DNA from: Bradyrhizobium manausense
GTDB taxonomy: Bacteria > Pseudomonadota > Alphaproteobacteria > Rhizobiales > Xanthobacteraceae
Direction of reading: 5' to 3'
Length of the DNA: 64,000 nucleotides
NCBI RefSeq assembly: GCF_018129685.1
Contig: NZ_JAFCLG010000006.1
Coordinates: 248,001-312,000 of the forward strand
Within the stretch, counting starts at the first letter, position 1; each line of letters opens with the position of its first letter. Positions 58,830 through 64,000 of this stretch are shown in pieces. A model generated the notes under the pieces. The model did no database searches, was not told the origin of the DNA, and saw only the letters and a list, made by a program, of their open reading frames with translations. The position numbers and the translations under genes are program-made.

Positions 58830-59618
58830 ATGTCGACCAACCGGACGCACCGGCCTGAATCAACCAGTCGCGGCAGCGCTGCCTCATTCAGCGAGGAGCT
58901 TAGTACAAACCCGCACATGGACGTCTACCAGCGCGTCACCGATAAAATCATCCGCGAGCTCGAGAAAGGAACGCGCAGCTGGATCAAGCCTTGGACTTCA
59001 TCTCCGGGTCAGGCTGCGCCAGGCCGACCCCTGCGCCACGATGGAATACCATATCGAGGCATCAATGTTCTTATCCTATGGTCTGAAGCAATGGAGCGCG
59101 GCTTTGCGTCCACGACTTGGATGACTTATCGTCAGGCCAAGGCGCTGGGCTCTCAAGTCCGCAAAGGGGAGCATGGCGCCACAATTGTCTACGCCAAGTC
59201 GATCGAATTGGCCGAAGACGATCCTTCAGCAAACGAAGAAACCGTCCGCCGTATCCCGCTGCTGCGTGCTTACACGGTGTTCAACGTTGAGCAAATTGAA
59301 GGCCTTCCCACTCCGACCGAGCGAGCCCAGACCATCGAGCCAATCTCCTCGAGGATCGACAGTGTCGATACCTTTATCGCCGCGACCACCGCCAAGATTG
59401 TCCACCGGGGAAATCGAGCCTGCTATCTTCCCTCGGCGGACCATATCGAAATGCCGCCCTATCGTCAGTTTATCGATACGCCAACTTCAAGCGCAGCCCA
59501 AGGTTATTATGCGACCCTGCTTCATGAACTCATCCATTATGCCGCCTTCCGGATTATGCCGCGCCGATGTGCCTTCCCGTGGACTGGTGAGCAGCATCGG
59601 CGCGGCATGTCGGCATAA
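58830..59618 (+). pseudogene. ardC: ArdC-type antirestriction protein, N-terminal part, interrupted
   Basis: The first 237 codons (to 59540) match ArdC-type antirestriction proteins. They include an N-terminal ssDNA-binding domain with DVYQRVTDKIIRELEKGTRS, YRGINVLILW and WMTYRQAKALGSQVRKGEHG, and the first part of the metallopeptidase domain, ending at the zinc motif HELIH (coded up to 59537). The frame then runs 25 codons into the inverted repeat of an inserted RIT element and stops. The matching C-terminal piece is at 63221-63490. The truncated product keeps HExxH but lacks the third ligand. Confidence 0.88.
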
Positions 59619-59620
59619 TC
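59535..59620 (+). repeat. Left inverted repeat of the RIT element
   Basis: It matches the reverse complement of 63110-63195 at 85 of 86 positions. It contains TTATGCCG three times (twice direct, once inverted as CGGCATAA), which look like recombinase-binding half-sites. The stop codon of the third recombinase gene lies at its inner edge. Confidence 0.92.
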
Positions 59621-60614
59621 AGAGCGCCTCAAGGAAGGCGAGCAGCTTGTCGTCGGGGCGGTAACGGCCAAGCGGCGCTTTGACCGGCTGTGTTCGCGCC
59701 ATTGCCTTTTCCTTCAGCTGGATGTCGGCGTGGATGTACATCTGCGTGGTCTCGACCGATTCATGGCCAAGCCAGAGCGCGATGACGGTACGGTCGACGC
59801 CGTTCTGCAGGAGCTGCATTGCCGCGCTGTGGCGAAGCACGTGCGGCGTGACGCGCTTCTTCTTGAGTGACGGGCATTTCCCGGCCGCCACGATCACGTG
59901 CGTGCGCACGATCTGCTCGACGGCGTCACGGCTCAGCCGCTGATTGCGATTGCTAACGAAGACCGGATCGGTCACCGCGCCGCTGCGCTCGGCGAGCCAT
60001 TCGCGGAGCACCTTGGCGCTGTCCTTGCGGATCGGTGTTGCCCGCTCCTTGCGCCCTTTGCCCATGCACCTGACGTGCGCGCTCGTGCCGAGCACGATAT
60101 CGCCGCACGACAGGCTGATCAGCTCCGAGACGCGTAATCCGGTCTGTAGCGCGAGCGCCAGCAGCGCCCGATCGCGACGGCCGTGCCACGTCGAGAGATC
60201 CGGTGCTTGGATTAAGGCCTCGATCTCGGCGCGCGTCAGATAGTCGATCGCGCGTTTCTCGTGGCGCTTAGCGGGCATGGCCAGGACGCGCTGGCAGTGG
60301 TGCAGGAGCTGCGGCTCGTTCACAGCCACATACTTGAAGAACGAACGGATCGCCGACAAACGGGTATTCCGGCTGCGAGCACTGTTGCCGCGCGCGCTCT
60401 CGATGTCAGCCAGGAACAGGCCGATCAGGTCGGCGTCGATGTCGACCACCTGCAGCTCCGTCGGCGGCCGTCGAAGCTGATCGGCCGCGTATTTGAGCAG
60501 CAGCCGGAACGTGTCACGGTAGCTCAAGACCGTGTTCGGGCTTGCCTTCAACTGAGTTCCGAGGCGCTCGGTGAAGAAGCGTTGCAGATAGGTGGGAAGC
60601 GGATGCGTCTTCAT
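59619..60614 (-). CDS. RIT tyrosine recombinase, third gene
   Basis: The 331-residue protein has a SAM-like N-terminal core-binding domain (about 5-100) and a tyrosine recombinase catalytic domain with Arg161 (TGLRVSEL), His258-x-x-Arg261 (HVLRH), His284 (LGHES) and Tyr293. It resembles XerC/XerD but is longer at the N-terminus. It starts inside the stop of the second gene, and its own stop lies in the left inverted repeat. All catalytic residues are present, so it may be active. Confidence 0.93.
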   Translation of the reverse strand: MKTHPLPTYLQRFFTERLGTQLKASPNTVLSYRDTFRLLLKYAADQLRRPPTELQVVDIDADLIGLFLADIESARGNSARSRNTRLSAIRSFFKYVAVNEPQLLHHCQRVLAMPAKRHEKRAIDYLTRAEIEALIQAPDLSTWHGRRDRALLALALQTGLRVSELISLSCGDIVLGTSAHVRCMGKGRKERATPIRKDSAKVLREWLAERSGAVTDPVFVSNRNQRLSRDAVEQIVRTHVIVAAGKCPSLKKKRVTPHVLRHSAAMQLLQNGVDRTVIALWLGHESVETTQMYIHADIQLKEKAMARTQPVKAPLGRYRPDDKLLAFLEAL

Positions 60615-61573
60615 CGTGCACCGCCTTTCCTCGGAGCATTCTCGGCGAGGGAGCGCTCCGCCCGCTTCGAGGCGAGCTGCAGCAACTCCGGTACTGCCTC
60701 AATGTACCAGTACGTGTGATCTGGCTTCACATGGCCGAGATAGGTGCTGAGCCTGAACATCTCCCGATCCGGGTCGAGCCCCTTGCGGTACCAGCCCATG
60801 ATGGTACGGACGGCGAACGTGTGACGCAGATCGTGGATGCGCGGTCCACGCCCGTGCTTGCAGAAGCGCTGTGCCTCGCGCAGTCCCATGTCCTGGGAGA
60901 CGATCGCGAAGTTGTAGCGTGCGCTGCAGTCGGTCGGCCGCCGGCCATCGTCGTTGCAGAAGAACGCCCCCGTTCTGACCCCGAGAAGTCGAATGCATTC
61001 GGCGCGGTAGGCCGCAAGACGGTTGACAGTGCTTGGCGCGATCGGCACGAAGCGGGCCTTGCCGTTCTTGCCACGCTTCACCGTGATCACGCCGGCGTCG
61101 AGATCGACATCGTCGTCGTCGAGTTTCAAGGCTTCGTTGATGCGCAACCCGGTGACGGCGATGAGCCCGAATAGGGTCGAGAAGCTCCAGCCTCGCAGGC
61201 CATAGTGCGACCGCAGCTTGGCGGCGCGTGCAACCACTGTCGCAACCTCTTTGTCGGAGTAGATGTAGGGCCGTGGCCGTTGCCATTTGACCGGGATAAG
61301 TCCGGGCGGCGGCACCTCGGTTCGTTCGTCATGTCCTTTCAGCCATCTGGCAAAGCCACGCACCATGCCCAGCCGATGTGCCCACGTGTTGTTGTTGGCC
61401 GTGCCGAACGCGGCCTTCCAACGCAGGAACAGATCGACCGTGATGTGATCGACGGCCTCGCGATCGGCGAAGGCGGCGAACACGCGCAAGACGCGTTCTT
61501 CGAAGGTCATGTCGAAGCCAAGACTGCGCCGGACGGCGAGGTAGTCCGCGAGTTGCTGCGAGAGCGTCGTCAT
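60611..61573 (-). CDS. RIT tyrosine recombinase, second gene
   Basis: The 320-residue protein is a tyrosine recombinase with Arg144 (TGLRINEAL), His247 and Arg250 (IHDLRHTFA), His281 (YLGHVKPDHT) and probably Tyr290. It overlaps the first gene and the third gene by 4 bp each, so the three are made as a polycistron. In RIT elements the three recombinases are different from each other, as here, and may act together on the ends. Confidence 0.93.
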   Translation of the reverse strand: MTTLSQQLADYLAVRRSLGFDMTFEERVLRVFAAFADREAVDHITVDLFLRWKAAFGTANNNTWAHRLGMVRGFARWLKGHDERTEVPPPGLIPVKWQRPRPYIYSDKEVATVVARAAKLRSHYGLRGWSFSTLFGLIAVTGLRINEALKLDDDDVDLDAGVITVKRGKNGKARFVPIAPSTVNRLAAYRAECIRLLGVRTGAFFCNDDGRRPTDCSARYNFAIVSQDMGLREAQRFCKHGRGPRIHDLRHTFAVRTIMGWYRKGLDPDREMFRLSTYLGHVKPDHTYWYIEAVPELLQLASKRAERSLAENAPRKGGAR

Positions 61574-62820
61574 GCCCGACCTCCCTCGACCGGCCAGGCG
61601 CGCGCGATCGAGCGCAGCCCCTCAATATCGTGCTTGGCGTAAATGGCCGTCGATGCACGCGAGCGATGCCGCAACACGTCGCCGATCTCGTCGAGCGAGG
61701 CACCCTTGCGTAGCATGTCAGTCGCCAGGCTGTGGCGCAGCAAATGCGAGCCAATGTACTTCTGCGGCGGCCGCAGCCCGGTCTCCTTGAATGCCGCGCG
61801 CAGCACCGTATTCAGGATCTGCGCATCGAGGAACGGCCGATGCGGCACCTTGTGAGAGACGAACAAGGTGCGCGACGATCCACGCCGACCATTCCGGACG
61901 TAATCGACGATGGCCTTGCCGGCGTCCTCGGGCAGCGGCATGCGGTCGTGCCGCTTGCCCTTGCCCCGGATCAGGATCGTGCCGGCCCGCCAGTCGATAT
62001 CGTCGAGTTGGATTGAGATAACCTCCGGCGCGCGCAGGCCGAGGCGAGCCAGAATCATCAACATCGCGTAGTTGCGCCGACCGATGGCGTCCGGCGCCCA
62101 GACTGCATCGATCAGCCGCTCAATCTCTTCCGGCTTCAATGATCGCGGCAGGTGCGACGCGCGTCCTGTCGCTACGCGCGGAAGGCTGCTCGCCAGATCG
62201 CGCTTCGTTTTCCCACTCCAGAACAGGAAGCGGAACAGGCTGCGCAAGTGCGTCGGCGGAGTCTTGTCCCGGTACGATATCTTCCGGCCCATGACATCGC
62301 ACAGGAACTTCACGATGTCAGCCGGCGTGATGTCGTTGAGGTTGCCGAGCTTCTCGCCGAAGCGGAACGTCATGAAGCGATCGAGGAACCGCACGCAGTG
62401 GTAGATCGTCGCCTCGGTCAGCCCTCGCTGCTCGCGAAGATAGACCTCGTACTCTGCTTGCAGGCGTTCGAGCGCCGTCGGCACCTTCTTCGTCGGCTTA
62501 GGTCGCTCGGCAACACCGGCCTCGACCAAAGCATCTATGAAGCGTTCCACGCAGTATATCTTCTTATTGTATTCGTTTGGGTATTTCCCTTTGAGTGCTA
62601 CAGCGCGAACCTTCGACAGCATCTGGCCGACAAGCTGGCCATGGCCGAGACCTCGGCGGGCGACCTCCTGGCAGAACAGAGCCATTGCTCCAGCGTAGGT
62701 TCGCATCGTCGCAGGCGCATAGCCTTGATCGGCGAGTTTCTGCAGGAACGGCGTGCAGTAGGGCCGCAGCCAATCTGGCGAGACGTCGGCTGCTGTAGGT
62801 TTCTTAACTGTCCAGGGCAT
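61570..62820 (-). CDS. RIT tyrosine recombinase, first gene
   Basis: The 416-residue protein is the longest of the trio, with an added N-terminal region of about 110 residues before the core-binding domain. Catalytic residues are Arg263 (LGLRAPEV), His359 and Arg362 (HLLRHSLAT), His385 (LRHRS) and Tyr394. I chose the start at 62820 (MPWTVKKPTAAD); the open frame begins 13 codons earlier. It is the first gene after the 290-bp leader at the right end. Confidence 0.93.
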   Translation of the reverse strand: MPWTVKKPTAADVSPDWLRPYCTPFLQKLADQGYAPATMRTYAGAMALFCQEVARRGLGHGQLVGQMLSKVRAVALKGKYPNEYNKKIYCVERFIDALVEAGVAERPKPTKKVPTALERLQAEYEVYLREQRGLTEATIYHCVRFLDRFMTFRFGEKLGNLNDITPADIVKFLCDVMGRKISYRDKTPPTHLRSLFRFLFWSGKTKRDLASSLPRVATGRASHLPRSLKPEEIERLIDAVWAPDAIGRRNYAMLMILARLGLRAPEVISIQLDDIDWRAGTILIRGKGKRHDRMPLPEDAGKAIVDYVRNGRRGSSRTLFVSHKVPHRPFLDAQILNTVLRAAFKETGLRPPQKYIGSHLLRHSLATDMLRKGASLDEIGDVLRHRSRASTAIYAKHDIEGLRSIARAWPVEGGRA

Positions 62821-63109
62821 GGTGCTTCCTTCCGTTGATTGGAAGGAGCAAAGGCCCACGACCTGGGCAGAGCACGCGAGGCGAGCCGACGTGATTCCTG
62901 TGCAAAACTCACGACCCAGCAGCTATTTCGCAGTGCCAACCAATGGTCACCGTCCCGCCCGTTTTGCTGCTGAGGACCACATACGGAAAAGCTTCACGCG
63001 TCTCCTCGTCCATCGGAAAGAAGCTCGCGTAGTTCCTGCAACGTGATGTCCTGAGGCGTGCCCAATGTTGGCGGTGGTCGTGAACAAATGATCGGGCTGA
63101 GCACAGTCC
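62821..63109. other. RIT leader between the right repeat and the first recombinase gene
   Basis: These 289 bases should carry the promoter of the recombinase operon. A minus-strand frame reading PQDITLQELRELLSDGRGD near 63000-63060 resembles the helix-turn-helix end of some transposase proteins and may be a relic of an earlier insertion, but it is too short to call. Confidence 0.35.
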
Positions 63110-63195
63110 GATTATGCCGACATGCGGCGCCGATGCTGCTCACCAGTCCACGGGAAGGCACATCGGCGCGGCATAATCCGGAAGGCGGCATAATG
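63110..63195 (-). repeat. Right inverted repeat of the RIT element
   Basis: It is the near-perfect inverted copy of 59535-59620, with one difference (GCGCC against GCGCG in the same orientation). It has the same TTATGCCG half-sites. Confidence 0.92.
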
Positions 63196-63199
63196 AACG

Positions 63200-63219
63200 T
63201 TATGCCGATATCGGCATAA
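63200..63219. repeat. Perfect 20-bp palindrome at the right RIT junction
   Basis: TTATGCCGATATCGGCATAA is its own reverse complement and uses the TTATGCCG half-site of the terminal repeats. It lies directly before the resumed ardC-like coding sequence and has no counterpart at the left junction. It could be a recombinase core site. Confidence 0.75.
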
Positions 63220-63220
63220 C

Positions 63221-63490
63221 GGCCATTGGACGGCGCCGACGCATCGCTGCGACCGCAATCTAGGTAAGCGCTTTGGCGATAATGCTTATGCGCGTGAAGA
63301 GCTCGCAGAGATCGGTGCGGCGTTCCTCTGTGCCGATCTTGGCGTCGCGTTGGAACCAAGACCGGACCACGCCGCCTACCTCTCCAGTTGGTTAACCGTA
63401 CTCAAATCCGACAAACGGGCGATCTTTACCGCTGCTGCACAGGCACAAGGGGCGGTCGATTGGCTTGCCGCCAAGAGCGGCTCCGGCTGA
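63221..63490 (+). pseudogene. ardC: ArdC-type protein, C-terminal part beyond the RIT insertion
   Basis: The 89 codons read GHWTAPTHRCDRNLGKRFGD, then AYAREELAEIGAAFLCADLG and end VDWLAAKSGSG before TGA. This is the conserved second half of the ArdC metallopeptidase domain, with the EELxxE-type Glu that completes the zinc site. Joined after HELIHY at 59540, the original would have about 327 residues, normal for the family. No start codon or ribosome-binding site serves this part. Confidence 0.88.
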
Positions 63491-63723
63491 GGCGGCGACT
63501 GTCCAGCAGACGATGCTGACTGATTGTCTTCACCACACGTCCTCGCCTGTGTTATTGTTGATCAGGTTGGGCAACATTCTTCCGAGTGTTGGGGCCAGCG
63601 CTCCAGGTCTTAACTCTGTCGAGCGGACAGCCGGCGCGCACTCGCGTCGCTATACTCTGTATCGGCTGTATCAAAACCGAGGGCGCGGGCATCCCACCGT
63701 TGGAGCCGAAAAGTCATTGCAGT

Positions 63724-63757
63724 GAGCGCCGGCGTGAATTCCGCGCCGGCGCTCTTT
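63724..63757. terminator. Hairpin between the ardC-like remnant and the edge gene
   Basis: GAGCGCCGGCG and CGCCGGCGCTC form a perfect 11-bp stem with TTT on the plus side. It lies between two convergent units and can terminate either. Confidence 0.65.
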
Positions 63758-63762
63758 ACTGG

Positions 63763-64000
63763 TTAGACGGTCAGGACGGCCACGCGCAACGTGGGCCTGG
63801 CATCAACGTAGATCCGAAGCCGATCGATGCCATCGACGCGACCGATAAGGCTGGAAGGACGACCGTCGATGTCGATGTTGCTGAACTGAACGCGACCAGC
63901 ATTCAGCTCGTCGAGGAGGGCCAGCAACGCGCTCCATTCGACGAGATCAACATAAGCGTCAATCGGGGGATACTCGCCAACGCTGATATTGACGATGCTG
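63763..64000 (-). CDS. Hypothetical protein, C-terminal part, runs off the window
   Basis: A minus-strand frame is open from the window edge to a TAA at 63763-63765. The 78 visible residues include SVGEYPPIDAYVDLVEWSAL and end RLRIYVDARPTLRVAVLTV. The alternating hydrophobic pattern suggests a beta-rich fold. It has no recognised family. Codon use looks coding, and a hairpin follows the stop. Confidence 0.55.
   Translation of the reverse strand, partial: SIVNISVGEYPPIDAYVDLVEWSALLALLDELNAGRVQFSNIDIDGRPSSLIGRVDGIDRLRIYVDARPTLRVAVLTV

Larger units (their letters stand above)
59535..63219. mobile_element. RIT (recombinase-in-trio) element inserted in the ardC-like gene
   Basis: Three tyrosine recombinase genes on the minus strand overlap one another by 4 bp each and lie between 86-bp inverted repeats (59535-59620 and 63110-63195) that differ at one base. 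This is the defining layout of RIT elements. The two halves of the host gene resume in the same frame at both ends. The right boundary is not certain: 24 extra bases, including a 20-bp palindrome, separate the repeat from the resumed coding sequence. Confidence 0.9.
55762..64000. mobile_element. Integrated genomic island at tRNA-Arg (left part)
   Basis: The island starts within or at the end of the tRNA gene and runs off the window. Evidence is the tRNA-adjacent serine recombinase, the ArdC-type antirestriction gene typical of conjugative or plasmid DNA, a nested RIT element, sparse coding and unknown genes, in contrast with the compact chromosome before it. The other end, expected to carry a copied 3' tRNA piece, is not visible. 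Confidence 0.7.

Noticed and set aside
63465..63725. 86-residue plus-strand frame after the ardC-like remnant
   Set aside because: No ribosome-binding site and no protein-like pattern; it overlaps the end of the ardC-like frame.

Overview
The window looks like a Bradyrhizobium-type alphaproteobacterial chromosome (Nitrobacteraceae). The grounds are the high GC content, the order of the ribosomal-protein genes, the 343-residue RpoA start, the short-LID adenylate kinase and several families of palindromic extragenic repeats typical of that group. The species assignment is inference; no rRNA is present.

1-10.1 kb: the distal part of the S10-spc-alpha ribosomal superoperon, all on the + strand: rpsQ, rplN, rplX, rplE, rpsN, rpsH, rplF, rplR, rpsE, rpmD, rplO, a terminator, secY, adk (with a long lysine/alanine tail), rpsM, rpsK, rpoA, rplQ and a second terminator. 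Together they supply ribosome assembly, the Sec translocon, RNA polymerase alpha and adenylate balance.

10.1-27.2 kb: mixed housekeeping genes. In order: a cytochrome c remnant, an SDR, a DUF1330 protein, a ClC antiporter, hisC, a quinone-reductase-like enzyme divergent from an HxlR regulator, an OprP-type porin, a Do-family protease overlapping rarA, an RluC-type pseudouridine synthase, an ATP12-type F1 chaperone, a FliK-like/FlhB-C-like pair, a secreted dienelactone-hydrolase-like enzyme and small hypotheticals.

27.3-55.6 kb: acyl-CoA metabolism and envelope genes. They include an acyl-CoA carboxylase beta subunit, a GST, a large secreted alpha/beta hydrolase, an ArsR-type regulator, a NIPSNAP protein, a PEP mutase/ICL-family lyase, a TRIC-type channel, a triheme cytochrome c and a fused indolepyruvate oxidoreductase. 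A run of thiolase, OB-fold protein, MaoC hydratase, SDR, DHDPS-like aldolase and NUDIX hydrolase resembles a peroxisome-type beta-oxidation set. An EamA transporter, an orphan PAS histidine kinase, a GrlR-like protein, a VOC protein and secreted hypotheticals follow.

55.7 kb to the end: a tRNA-Arg(TCG) gene marks the left edge of an integrated element that runs off the window. A large serine recombinase points at the tRNA, and its last 21 codons are antisense to the tRNA. Inside the island an ArdC-type antirestriction gene has been split, just after its HExxH motif, by a RIT (recombinase-in-trio) element. That element carries three overlapping tyrosine recombinase genes between 86-bp inverted repeats that differ at one base. 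The two halves of the ardC-like gene can be read on either side, which locates the insertion almost to the base. This nested mobile DNA is the most interesting part of the window.
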